18,232 nucleotides of DNA from Verrucomicrobiales bacterium (GCA_011523245.1 WTHG01000518.1:1-18232); one strand, 5' to 3'; shown: positions 1 to 7,280, counted from the stretch's first letter. Translations and numbers: made by a program. Notes: a model not told the origin generated them from the sequence alone.

Positions 1-131
1 AATTGTACAACCTCAAAACGGATCCGGGCGAAACGACCAATCTGTACCTCAAGGAAACCGAACGCGCCCTCACCCTCAAGGCCAAGCTCGAGGAATTCAA
101 ACGCACTGGCCGTAGTGCGCCGCGGAATTAG
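1..131 (+). CDS. Sulfatase (arylsulfatase-like), C-terminal end only
   Basis: Only the last 42 codons are present; the frame runs from base 3 to the TAG at 129-131. The peptide opens with LYNLKTDPGETTNL and closes with a basic tail (FKRTGRSAPRN). The pattern 'LY(D/N)L..DPGE..NL', then a charged helix and a 'TGR' end, is the usual C-terminus of type I sulfatases, which hydrolyse sulfate esters and are commonly exported. The catalytic Cys/Ser maturation motif lies outside the window, so activity cannot be judged. The identification rests on this short tail alone. A plus-strand terminator hairpin lies about 80 bases downstream. Confidence 0.7.
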   Translation, partial: LYNLKTDPGETTNLYLKETERALTLKAKLEEFKRTGRSAPRN

Positions 132-164
132 CGGTTGCGCTCGATGGTGCGTGTGTCATAATCC

Positions 165-195
165 AAAAAACCCGCCGGACCGAAAGTCCGACGGG
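165..195 (-). terminator. Rho-independent terminator for the minus-strand lipoprotein operon
   Basis: Arms 171-180 (CCCGCCGGAC) and 186-195 (GTCCGACGGG) pair over 10 bp with one G-T wobble around a 5-base loop. On the minus strand the stem is followed by six T (the A-run at 165-170). The plus-strand side has no T-run, so the polarity fits the minus-strand genes ending at 275. Confidence 0.7.
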
Positions 196-211
196 CTACC
201 CAACCTGTAAT

Positions 212-247
212 GCCCCCCATGCTCCTCCATCGGGGGGCTTACTTTTT
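212..247 (+). terminator. Rho-independent terminator for the sulfatase gene
   Basis: GCCCCCC (212-218) pairs with GGGGGGC (232-238). ATG/CAT inside the loop can extend the stem with one bulged C. The T-rich tract TTACTTTTTT follows on the plus strand at 239-248. Its polarity is opposite to the neighbouring hairpin at 171-195. Confidence 0.75.
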
Positions 248-274
248 TATAGACGCAATTGCGGAGGAGAGGTT

Positions 275-904
275 TCAGTTTTTTCCGGTTTCGCCTGTTT
301 TCTGGGCAGCATTCGGCGCTTGGGGAGGATCAGGCGTGGTCACTTCGTTGGTGCGCCCGAGCAACCTCATTGCCTCATTGCGGGCGTTGGATAGCGCTTC
401 GGGTGATAAATTTTCCGGGGGCGTGCGCAAGGCCTGTCGCGCATCCCGATGGCCATTGGCGGAGGCGATGTGAAACCACACGTAAGCCTGATGCCAATCG
501 GGTGGTTGATTGGTGAAATAATTTACGCCGCGCAAAAACTGTTCATGCGCGAGCACTTCGAGATTTTTCCAGGTTTGGAGCTGACCTTTGAAATTCCAGT
601 CCAGCCGAACCACCATGTGGCCATCGTGAAACCGGTATTCGGTGCGTGGCACGCCGTTGGTGTACCAGGAACGTTGCAGCAGGCGAAGGCCGTTGGTGTA
701 TACGGCTTCGTGGCTGGGCGCGCCATTGACGTGTTGTCGAGCTAAGGTGCCGGTGAAGGGTTCGGTGGCGTCCGGTTTGAAAAACAGGCCATCACGTTCT
801 TCCAAGACCAGATTCGCCGGGCGCGTGGGCTCGGTGGAAATCGGTTCCGAACTACACGCCACCAGACCGCCGGCGAGGGCGGCCAATAAAAAACACCTCC
901 CCAT
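275..904 (-). CDS. Lipoprotein with MORN-like (YwqK-type) and Sel1-like repeats
   Basis: The 209-residue product has a lipoprotein signal: basic residue at 3, hydrophobic stretch, then the lipobox LVAC with Cys17 as the lipidation site. Residues about 32-110 contain repeated Y/F-x-NG-x patterns (VYTNGLRLLQRSWYTNGVPR), as in MORN_2/YwqK-like repeats. Residues about 121-158 (LRGVNYF...QAYVWFHIASANGH) resemble one Sel1 repeat, a TPR-like helical hairpin used for protein-protein contacts. The tail is rich in Pro, Asn and Thr. Likely location is an envelope membrane facing the periplasm. The gene follows the secretin-like gene after about 50 bases on the same strand and probably shares its transcript. 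No specific function can be assigned; a scaffold or adaptor role is inference. Confidence 0.75.
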   Translation of the reverse strand: MGRCFLLAALAGGLVACSSEPISTEPTRPANLVLEERDGLFFKPDATEPFTGTLARQHVNGAPSHEAVYTNGLRLLQRSWYTNGVPRTEYRFHDGHMVVRLDWNFKGQLQTWKNLEVLAHEQFLRGVNYFTNQPPDWHQAYVWFHIASANGHRDARQALRTPPENLSPEALSNARNEAMRLLGRTNEVTTPDPPQAPNAAQKTGETGKN

Positions 905-938
905 GCGGAAAGGTGTAGTGAAAATTCAATCGTTTGCC

Positions 939-957
939 GAGCCGCAAATGGCGGCTC
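939..957 (-). other. Intercistronic stem-loop at the secretin-like stop codon
   Basis: GAGCCGC (939-945) and GCGGCTC (951-957) form a perfect 7-bp stem with a 5-base loop. It overlaps the stop codon of the upstream minus-strand gene and precedes the lipoprotein start by about 35 bases. No T-run follows on the minus strand, so it looks like an mRNA-stability or processing hairpin rather than a terminator. Function is inferred. Confidence 0.45.
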
Positions 958-1402
958 ACCGCGGCGAAGCGGGATTGATAAACCCAATCATCGGCGGCGA
1001 GGCCGGGCGCGGGCGCGCATATAGCATCGGGTTGCCCGCCGGATCCACGGGCGTGATCGTGACGTTAAACCGGCTCAACGATTGGTGGTGCCAATCGGAG
1101 CGATTGCGAAACAGGCCGCCGATAAACGGGGCGCGGCTGAAGTAAGGCACATTTTGTCGGCTGAACGTGCGCAGCGAATGGGTATGGCTGCCAATCTGCA
1201 TCGGCACGCCCGGGTAGGCCTGAAACTGAGTGTTCAACGCGCTGAACGAGGCGGGGTCGTTTTGCCAGCGGCCGGCAAAATTTACATCCACCAGACCATT
1301 GGCCTGCACAAAAGGCAGCACGGTAAACTGCACCGATTGTTGCGCTCTCAAGCCCGGAGCGAGCAGCCACAGGGTCAGCAGACTGATGGACCAACGATTC
1401 AT
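956..1402 (-). CDS. Short secreted protein resembling the C-terminal pore region of a secretin
   Basis: The ATG at 1402 gives 148 residues with a clean signal peptide (MNRWSISLLTLWLLAPGLRA, cleavage near 20). The frame is open upstream to 1438, but that adds a charged, non-signal N-terminus. Residues about 25-43 (FTVLPFVQANGLVDVNF) resemble the secretin strand pattern 'v.P.v..dG.V.l'. Residues 84-99 (NVPYFSRAPFIGGLFR) match the late secretin motif 'kVP.Lg.iP.lG.LFr', and FNVTITPV at 112-119 matches the closing 'LlifiTP' strand. Secretins (GspD, PilQ) are normally several hundred residues long with N-domains that are absent here. The tail is Pro-rich. Either this is a trimmed secretin-fold protein with a new role, or the resemblance is local convergence. 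The downstream lipoprotein gene may be a partner. Confidence 0.6.
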   Translation of the reverse strand: MNRWSISLLTLWLLAPGLRAQQSVQFTVLPFVQANGLVDVNFAGRWQNDPASFSALNTQFQAYPGVPMQIGSHTHSLRTFSRQNVPYFSRAPFIGGLFRNRSDWHHQSLSRFNVTITPVDPAGNPMLYARPRPASPPMIGFINPASPR

Positions 1403-1425
1403 TTCCAACAATATGCGTTGAGCCA

Positions 1426-1449
1426 CCCGTTTTCGCAAGCTTGCGCGGG
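1426..1449. promoter_or_regulatory. Palindrome in the divergent intergenic region (possible operator)
   Basis: CGCAAGCTTGCG (1434-1445) is a perfect 12-bp palindrome. CCCG (1426-1429) and CGGG (1446-1449) extend it, with a TTTT bulge on the left side. It lies in the 73-base gap between the divergent secretin-like and esterase genes, where a shared operator would be expected. No -35/-10 pair is convincing, so the role is inferred from symmetry and position only. Confidence 0.35.
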
Positions 1450-1475
1450 CGGGAAATTGGCTCTAGCGTTTCGGT

Positions 1476-2744
1476 ATGAAATCCTTGGTCTGGCTGGTTT
1501 TCAGCCTTCTGTTTGTGCCCGCCATTTTCGCTCAACCCAAAGGTTATTTGTACGATGAGGCCAAGGTGCCCCGCTACACTTTGCCGGACCTGCTCACCAC
1601 CCTAAACGGCGCCACCGTGCAGACGATGAAGGATTGGGAAATCCGCCGACGCTCGGAGGTGTTGGCCTTGTTTGAGGAACACATGTACGGCCGCTCGCCT
1701 GGTCGGCCGACCAAGCTGAGTTTTCACGTGCTGGAAGAAGCCGAGCGGGTGCTCGGTGGATTGGCTGATCGCCGGCAGGTGGAGGTACGGTTTGCCGGCA
1801 AGGCGGATGGCCCGCGCATGACGGTTCTGATCTATCGCCCAGCCAAGGCTCGTAAGGCCGTGCCTGCATTCCTCACGCTCAACTTCCGGGGCAATCATAC
1901 CATCCATGCCGATCCGGCCATTCGCCTACCGCACTCCTGGGTGCGCGGGCGTGCCCAAGGTGAGACGGTCAATAATCGTGCCACGGAGAAAGGTCGTGGA
2001 GTCGCCGCCAACCGTTGGGCGGTCGAAACTATTCTCAAACGCGGCTACGCGCTGGCGACCATTTATTATGGTGATATTGATCCGGATTTTGATGACGACT
2101 GGCAGAACGGAGTGCATGCCCTTTATCCCAAACCCAAGCCGAATGAATGGGGTAGCGTGGCGACCTGGGCTTGGGGCTTGAGCCGGGCACTGGATTATTT
2201 GGAAACCGATCAAACGATTGATGCCCGGCGTGTGGCCGTAATGGGCCATTCGCGACTTGGCAAAACCTCCCTCTGGGCCGGGGCTAGCGACCCCCGGTTT
2301 GCGATGGTGATCTCTAATAACTCAGGCTGTGGCGGAGCGGCCTTGTCCCGGCGCACTTTTGGCGAAACGGTCAAGCGCATCAACACCAGCTTTCCGCACT
2401 GGTTCAATGACAACTTTCAGAAGTACAACGGCAACGAAAATGCCTGTCCGGTGGATCAACATATGTTGATCGCGTTGGCCGCGCCGCGGCCGGTGTACAT
2501 TGCCAGCGCCGTGGAGGATCGCTGGGCCGATCCGCATGGCGAATTCCTAGCCGGCCTGCACGCCAATCCGGTTTATCAATTGTACAAACTACCCGGAATG
2601 CCTGCGACCAAGCAGCCAGCCGTGGATCAGCCGGTGATGGGCACGATCGGCTATCACGTCCGCACGGGGAAACATGATGTGACCGATTTTGATTGGGAAC
2701 AGTACTTAAAATTCGCCGATAAACACCTGAAGGCGAAAAAGTAA
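1476..2744 (+). CDS. Glucuronoyl (4-O-methyl-glucuronoyl methyl) esterase, CE15-like alpha/beta hydrolase
   Basis: The 422-residue secreted hydrolase has a signal peptide at 1-19 ending FVPAIFA-Q. The nucleophile motif GHSRLGKTSLWAGA puts Ser259 in the G-x-S-R-x-G-K context typical of CE15 enzymes, followed by NNSGCGGAALSRR, typical of bacterial members. From family spacing I infer Asp348 (SAVEDRWADP) as the acid and His400 (GKHD) as the base. CE15 esterases cut the ester between lignin alcohols and glucuronic acid on xylan; some bacterial members accept other uronate esters. The full-length domain and complete catalytic set suggest an active enzyme. It faces away from the secretin-like gene, and the next gene, about 85 bases downstream, has its own candidate promoter. 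It may act with the sulfatase in polysaccharide breakdown, but no transporter or glycosidase is adjacent. Annotations such as 'acetylxylan esterase' would be the main alternative. Confidence 0.85.
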   Translation: MKSLVWLVFSLLFVPAIFAQPKGYLYDEAKVPRYTLPDLLTTLNGATVQTMKDWEIRRRSEVLALFEEHMYGRSPGRPTKLSFHVLEEAERVLGGLADRRQVEVRFAGKADGPRMTVLIYRPAKARKAVPAFLTLNFRGNHTIHADPAIRLPHSWVRGRAQGETVNNRATEKGRGVAANRWAVETILKRGYALATIYYGDIDPDFDDDWQNGVHALYPKPKPNEWGSVATWAWGLSRALDYLETDQTIDARRVAVMGHSRLGKTSLWAGASDPRFAMVISNNSGCGGAALSRRTFGETVKRINTSFPHWFNDNFQKYNGNENACPVDQHMLIALAAPRPVYIASAVEDRWADPHGEFLAGLHANPVYQLYKLPGMPATKQPAVDQPVMGTIGYHVRTGKHDVTDFDWEQYLKFADKHLKAKK

Positions 2745-2769
2745 TGGTTTTCGGACAAATAATTCACAT

Positions 2770-2825
2770 GGTGACGCTTTCCCTTCGATTGCCAGACGTA
2801 ACCAAAACGTATAAAATGCGTCACC
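2770..2825 (+). promoter_or_regulatory. Candidate promoter of the htrA-like genes, bracketed by an 8-bp inverted repeat
   Basis: GGTGACGC (2770-2777) and GCGTCACC (2818-2825) are perfect inverted repeats 40 bases apart. Between them lie a -35-like TTGCCA (2789-2794) and a -10-like TATAAA (2810-2815) with a short 15-base spacer. ACGTA occurs at 2796-2800 and again at 2807-2811, an 11-bp, one-helical-turn repeat of the kind dimeric response regulators bind. The start codon at 2830 would leave a very short leader. The promoter call is tentative; the repeats are directly visible. Confidence 0.4.
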
Positions 2826-2829
2826 TCAG

Positions 2830-3813
2830 ATGAGAATGCCTAAAATCATTTTTACCATCACCACGCTCCTGGCGCTCTGCCAGCCCCTGCATGCGGTTGT
2901 ACCCGCCTGGGAAAAGGAAGCCCCGGAAACCGTTGCTGACCTGTTGGCTATTCAGAAACAGGTCCAGAAAGTGTTGCCCAAATGCATGGCTGCGACGGTG
3001 ACTCTCCAAATGGGCGGCTCTTCGGGCAGCGGTGTGGTCGTCAACAAAGAGGGTTTGGTGCTGACTGCCGGCCACGTTTCCGGAAAACCCGGCCGGGCCG
3101 TGAAAGTAATTCTCGCCGATGGCCGCGAGCTAAAAGGCAAGGCGCTTGGAATGAACGGTAAGACCGATTCCGGCTTAGTGCAAATTACCGATCCGCCCAA
3201 AGATTTGCCGGTGATCGAGTACGACAAAAGTAAAGAGGAACTGCCCGGGATTGGCCAATGGTGTATCGCTGTAGGCAACCCAGGCGGCTTGGATAAAGAC
3301 CGCGGAGCAGTCGTGCGCGTAGGCCGGATCATCAGTGCCACCAAAGACACTTTGCGTACTGATTGCATGTTGCTGGGCGGCGATTCAGGAGGGCCGTTGT
3401 TTGATTTCAACGGCGTGGTGATCGGCATTCACAGCCGCATCTCCAGTCGACCGGATCAAAACATGCACGTGGCTATGCCTGCTTTTCAGGCAGACTGGGA
3501 TACCCTTATCAACAGCAAGGTGATCGGAGGCCGAATCGGCGGCAATCCACAGCCGGACCGAGCCTTCCTGGGCGTGTTCACCGAGGATAATGAGAAGGGT
3601 GCGCTGGTATTGGAGGTACGCGAAGGTTCACCCGCCGCCAAGGCCGGTATTCAAAAGGACGACATCATCCAAAAAATTGACGATACCGAGATCAAGGGAG
3701 CGGAGGCGTTGACCGATGAGATTCGTAAAATGAAACCCAAGGCAAAGGTTAAGGTCTCCCTCATTCGTGATGGCAAAGAAAAAGTCCTCGAGGTTGAATT
3801 GGGCGCCCGTTAA
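2830..3813 (+). CDS. Secreted HtrA/Deg-type serine protease (S1C) with one PDZ domain
   Basis: The 327-residue protein has an N-terminal signal peptide (1-22, ending PLHA). A trypsin-like domain spans about residues 45-225 with all three catalytic residues: His82 (TAGHV), Asp113 (KTDSGLVQI) and Ser186 (GGDSGGPLFD). One C-terminal PDZ domain covers about 242-327, with FLGVF near its start and SPAAKAGIQKDDIIQKID in its core. This is the DegS-like arrangement of one protease and one PDZ domain, but with a cleavable signal rather than an anchor. HtrA proteases degrade or sense misfolded envelope proteins, so periplasmic action is expected. The ATG at 2830 was chosen; ATG 2836 is equally possible, and neither has a Shine-Dalgarno sequence. 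A degenerate paralogue starts 16 bases after the stop, so the two genes are very likely co-transcribed. Confidence 0.9.
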   Translation: MRMPKIIFTITTLLALCQPLHAVVPAWEKEAPETVADLLAIQKQVQKVLPKCMAATVTLQMGGSSGSGVVVNKEGLVLTAGHVSGKPGRAVKVILADGRELKGKALGMNGKTDSGLVQITDPPKDLPVIEYDKSKEELPGIGQWCIAVGNPGGLDKDRGAVVRVGRIISATKDTLRTDCMLLGGDSGGPLFDFNGVVIGIHSRISSRPDQNMHVAMPAFQADWDTLINSKVIGGRIGGNPQPDRAFLGVFTEDNEKGALVLEVREGSPAAKAGIQKDDIIQKIDDTEIKGAEALTDEIRKMKPKAKVKVSLIRDGKEKVLEVELGAR

Positions 3814-3829
3814 ATCAATTTTCCATATA

Positions 3830-4855
3830 ATGAAATTAATACGCATATTTCCCCTGCTGCTTGGAGTGGCTCTGACGCTGAACGCTGCTACTTTGTCCAC
3901 CAAGCTGCGAACCGACGGCACGGAGCTGCGCGCCGCTTTTGGTGAAGCCGCCGGCGATGTGGCCAAGGCTTGCACCGTGAATATTTACGCTGGCTCCAAG
4001 TTCACCGGACTGGGCACGGTGATCTCCAGGGACGGCATTGTGGTGGCTAAAAATAGCGAGATTGATGTGGCCGACCCAGGCACTCTGCGCATTGTCGGCC
4101 CGGGCAAGCGCATTGGGCGAACACGCATTTTGGCCCGTGATATCGCTTATGACCTAGTGTTTCTCGACCTAGGTCGCGAGGTGGATCCCGGTTATGAATG
4201 GGGCGACATCACGGCCTTGAATCACGGCACTTGGGTGGTGGCCGGGGTGGCCGGTTCCTCCTCTGGACCCAGCGTACGGGGCGGTGTGTGTAGCGCCATT
4301 ACGCGTGAAATCAAAAAGGCCGGCGGCGTAATCGGGGTTATTCTTGGCGGCAAAGACGGCAAAGAATTTGGCGGTGTAGAGGTCACCGAAGTGGCCAAGG
4401 AAGGTCCGGCTGAAAAGGCGGGCGTGAAAAAAGGTGACGTCATTTTTGCGGTGGACGGAGAAGAAGTTTTTGAACGAGCCAAGATGATTGAGAAGGTCAA
4501 GAGCCATGACCCTGGCACCGTCATTAAGGTGACGCTCAAGCGGAAAGATAAGGAAATGGAACTGGAGATTACTCTAGGCTATCGTCAGCAAGTGTTTTCC
4601 GAACTCAAAAACCGCAATGATCGCATGAGCGGTAAGGTGAGTGTTCGCCGAACAGGCTTCAAGCGGGTGATTCAGCATGAGGTTTCCCTAGGACCGTTGG
4701 ACATGGGCGGCCCGTTGTTTGATCTGGAGGGACGACTGATCGGTATCAACATCGCCAAGGCCAATCGCGTGGAATTCTTTGCAATTCCGGTTTCTGATAT
4801 CCGGGCGATTTTGGAAGACAAAGCCCGCGAGATATCTGAGGCTCGTGGCGAATAA
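3830..4855 (+). CDS. Catalytically dead HtrA-like protein with PDZ domain inserted in the trypsin fold
   Basis: The ATG at 3830 gives 341 residues beginning with a signal peptide (MKLIRIFPLLLGVALTLNAA). The frame continues upstream into the preceding gene, but that would remove the signal. Residues about 45-155 form the first part of an S1C domain (FTGLGTVISRDGIVVAKNSE). The expected catalytic His is Ser76 and Asp108 is kept (AYDLVFL). Residues about 165-252 are a PDZ domain (GVIGVIL ... GPAEKAGVKKGDVIFAVDG). The trypsin fold then resumes: VSVRRTGFKRVIQHEV, then LDMGGPLFDLEGRLIGINI, where the nucleophile Ser is Met292, then FAIPVSDIRAIL. A PDZ domain normally follows the protease domain rather than interrupting it. 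The reading frame is intact, so this looks like a maintained pseudoprotease. Sixteen bases separate it from the active protease upstream, suggesting a regulatory, chaperone or adaptor role (inference). Confidence 0.8.
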   Translation: MKLIRIFPLLLGVALTLNAATLSTKLRTDGTELRAAFGEAAGDVAKACTVNIYAGSKFTGLGTVISRDGIVVAKNSEIDVADPGTLRIVGPGKRIGRTRILARDIAYDLVFLDLGREVDPGYEWGDITALNHGTWVVAGVAGSSSGPSVRGGVCSAITREIKKAGGVIGVILGGKDGKEFGGVEVTEVAKEGPAEKAGVKKGDVIFAVDGEEVFERAKMIEKVKSHDPGTVIKVTLKRKDKEMELEITLGYRQQVFSELKNRNDRMSGKVSVRRTGFKRVIQHEVSLGPLDMGGPLFDLEGRLIGINIAKANRVEFFAIPVSDIRAILEDKAREISEARGE

Positions 4856-4993
4856 GCGGCACCTATTAGCACAGAGTTCCTGCCTCACTAATCCGGTTTT
4901 TTGGGCAAGTTTCTATTCCAAGTTTGGTTGACTCATCTGTCCTGCTGAGGCTAGTTGCCATACCACATTAACCTACCCTTGAGTACGTGGTGT
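4856..4993. other. Convergent intergenic gap with no clear feature
   Basis: This 138-base gap separates the convergent pseudo-HtrA and rhamnose aldolase genes. I looked for a terminator and found only short weak pairings (for example CCAA/TTGG near 4918) and an isolated run of six T at 4900-4905 without a strong stem before it. No ORF or RNA gene is apparent. Confidence 0.4.
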
Positions 4994-7222
4994 TTACCGT
5001 AAAAACGCCTCGTGGAGGCCGCCGTCGACACTGATGACTTGGCCGCAGGTTTTGCTGAGGCGACGGGTCAGGAGCAGGTAGAAGGCTTCGGCCTGGTCCT
5101 CGGGGGTGATCGGGTCGTTGGTTAATGTGCGGCCGGCATAGAATTTGGCCAGCTTGTTGCGCAACGAATCGTCGCTCTCCTTATCGCTGTACTTGATGCC
5201 GTACTTGGCGAGGGAGCCGATCACGCGGTCGCGCGGGAACATGCTGCTGCCCTGTACCACGGTGGCCGGGGCCACGGCGTTGACGCGCACGGTGGGGGCC
5301 AGCTCGATGGCCAGTTCGCGTACGAGATGGTTCGCAGCGGCCTTGGAGGTGTCGTAGGCGACGCTACCTTTCTTGGCGACCACGGCGTTGGCGCTGGTCG
5401 TGAGGATGAGGTTGCCGGTGAGGCCTTGCTCGCGCCAGGTGTTGGCGGCTTCGTCGCCGACGATGTAGCTGCCCTTGACGTTGACGCCGAAGGTGAAGTC
5501 CCATTTATCATCGGGAATGTGGCCGGTGGTATCGCTGGGCCAGAAAACGCCGGCGGTGACGCAGATGCTGTCGAACCCGCCATAGGCGAGGGCTACTTCG
5601 TCGAGCATGGCGCGCACGCTGGCGCGGTCGGTAATGTTGCAGGCGAGGCCGATAGCGGGCCCGCAGTTGCTAATGCCGCTACCGGCAACGCCAATCCCCA
5701 CGCCGTATTGATCGGTGATTTCCTTGGCGGTGGCTTGGGCGGCGTCCAGGTTCATGTCCACGCACACGACATGCGCGCCGTCGCGCACCACGCGATGGGC
5801 TACTTCGCGGCCGATGCCGCTGCCGGCGCCGATGACCACGATGACCTGTCGAGCGAGTTCCTTCTCAGCGGGCATGCGCTGCAGCTTGGCTTCCTCCAGC
5901 GCCCAGTATTCGATGTCAAAAGCTTCCTGTTGCGGGAGGGCGATGTATTTATCGATCGCCTCGGCGCCGCGCATCACTTCCACGGCGCAGTTGTAAAACT
6001 CCGCGGTCACGCGGCTTTCGCTCTTGTTCTTACCCCAAGCGATCATGCCGCAGCCAGGAATGAGAATCACGGTGGGGTTGGCATCGCGCATTGCGGGTGA
6101 GCCGGGGCGCTTGCAGTTCTTGTAATAGGTTGCGTAATCCTTGCGGTATTGCTTGAGGCCGGCGGTCAGCTCGGCTTTCAAAGTCTCGACGTATTGATCC
6201 ACAAAGGCGTCGTCGAGCTTCTTGTTTTTCACAGCCTTGAGCGGCACGTAGAGCGGCTTGATTTTGGTGCGCAGGAAATGGTCCGGGCAGCTGGTGCCCA
6301 GTTCGGCCAAGCGTCCGGCATCTTTGCTGTTCACAAAACGCAGGATGGTGGCGTCGTCCTGGATGGTGCCGATGAAGCGCTTCTGTTGGCTCACTTGGCC
6401 GCGCAGCCACGGGAGCAGCTTGGCGAACACCTTGCGGCGTACTTTTTCGGGCAACGTGGCGTGTTTCTGGCCGCCAAAGGCTTTCTTGTCGCCGCCCTTT
6501 TTCTTATAGGCTTTTTCGATATACGTGGAGGCTTTCTCAATCAGATCCAGCGAGAGGTAGTAGCAATCCTTCTCGTCATCAGCCCAGTTAATCAGGCCGT
6601 GTTGGCCAAGCATCACGCCCTTGGCCTGCGGATTCTTGGCGGATACTTCCTGCAAGGCTAGGCCGAGCTCGAAGCCTGGGCGCAGCCATGGTGTCCAGAC
6701 AATGTCGTTGCCGTACACTTCCTTAGTGATCTTTTTGGAACTCTTGGACGCACAAATCGCGATGGGTGCATTCGGGTGCGTGTGGTCCACGTGTTTACCG
6801 GGAACAAACGAGTGCAGCGGCGTGTCGATGGAGGACGCGCGTGGATTGAGGTTAAACGTGCAGTGCGGATACATGCCCACCATCTCGTCCTCGGCCGGCG
6901 TCTTGGGGCCGCGCTTTTTCTTGTTCGCGTAGACATTTTGCAGCGCGATCAATTTCTCCTGATACAGCGAGGCAAAATTCTCTTTCTTGGATGTGCGCAA
7001 ATCTCCGCCGGATCCTTTAACCCAGAGTACTTCGACCTTTTCACCCGTGAGCGGATCGGTCTCCATAATTTTACTGGAAGTGTTTCCGCCGCCGGTATTG
7101 GTAATGCGCTGGTCGCTACCAAGCTTGTTGGAGCGATAAATGAGCCGATTGGCCGCATCCAGTTTCTTGACCTCGCTATCTTTCCAGAGGTCGTTCACGT
7201 ATTTATACTTCTTCTTTGCCAT
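4994..7222 (-). CDS. rhaD: Bifunctional rhamnulose-1-phosphate aldolase / short-chain dehydrogenase
   Basis: The 742-residue fusion has an N-terminal class II aldolase domain (about 20-400) with metal-binding candidates His147 and His149 (DHTHPNAPIA) and His208 (GQHGLINW). A C-terminal SDR domain (about 455-742) has the NAD-binding loop VIGAGSGIG (463-471), catalytic Tyr623 and Lys627 (AYDTSKAAANH) and Ser610. The aldolase splits L-rhamnulose-1-phosphate into dihydroxyacetone phosphate and L-lactaldehyde, and the SDR oxidises or reduces the lactaldehyde. This matches the known RhaD aldolase-dehydrogenase family (rhaEW in Bacillus). The gene lies downstream of rhaB on the same strand, giving consecutive pathway steps in one operon. 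No Shine-Dalgarno sequence precedes ATG 7222, but the family N-terminus fits this start. Domains look full length with no missing key residue. Confidence 0.92.
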   Translation of the reverse strand: MAKKKYKYVNDLWKDSEVKKLDAANRLIYRSNKLGSDQRITNTGGGNTSSKIMETDPLTGEKVEVLWVKGSGGDLRTSKKENFASLYQEKLIALQNVYANKKKRGPKTPAEDEMVGMYPHCTFNLNPRASSIDTPLHSFVPGKHVDHTHPNAPIAICASKSSKKITKEVYGNDIVWTPWLRPGFELGLALQEVSAKNPQAKGVMLGQHGLINWADDEKDCYYLSLDLIEKASTYIEKAYKKKGGDKKAFGGQKHATLPEKVRRKVFAKLLPWLRGQVSQQKRFIGTIQDDATILRFVNSKDAGRLAELGTSCPDHFLRTKIKPLYVPLKAVKNKKLDDAFVDQYVETLKAELTAGLKQYRKDYATYYKNCKRPGSPAMRDANPTVILIPGCGMIAWGKNKSESRVTAEFYNCAVEVMRGAEAIDKYIALPQQEAFDIEYWALEEAKLQRMPAEKELARQVIVVIGAGSGIGREVAHRVVRDGAHVVCVDMNLDAAQATAKEITDQYGVGIGVAGSGISNCGPAIGLACNITDRASVRAMLDEVALAYGGFDSICVTAGVFWPSDTTGHIPDDKWDFTFGVNVKGSYIVGDEAANTWREQGLTGNLILTTSANAVVAKKGSVAYDTSKAAANHLVRELAIELAPTVRVNAVAPATVVQGSSMFPRDRVIGSLAKYGIKYSDKESDDSLRNKLAKFYAGRTLTNDPITPEDQAEAFYLLLTRRLSKTCGQVISVDGGLHEAFLR

Positions 7223-7280
7223 GGGAAAAAATCGGAGCGCCAGTTCTCGGGGAAAATGGCCTTCGATTCAAGCCAATAGA

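Noticed and set aside
1403..1438. Longer N-terminus of the secretin-like protein
   Set aside because: The extra residues (MRKRVAQRILLE) are charged and precede a complete signal peptide, and they fall in the divergent regulatory gap.
2770..2825. Inverted repeats as ends of a small mobile element
   Set aside because: The arms are only 8 bp, there is no flanking target duplication, and the 40 bases between them look like a promoter.
3767..3829. Longer N-terminus for the pseudo-HtrA protein
   Set aside because: This extension overlaps the end of the preceding protease gene in another frame and would bury the signal peptide that begins at ATG 3830.
5327..6100. 257-codon plus-strand open frame inside the rhamnose aldolase/dehydrogenase gene
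   Set aside because: It is antisense to the SDR half, which has complete catalytic motifs; its Gly/Ala/Val-rich composition is typical of a reverse-frame shadow.
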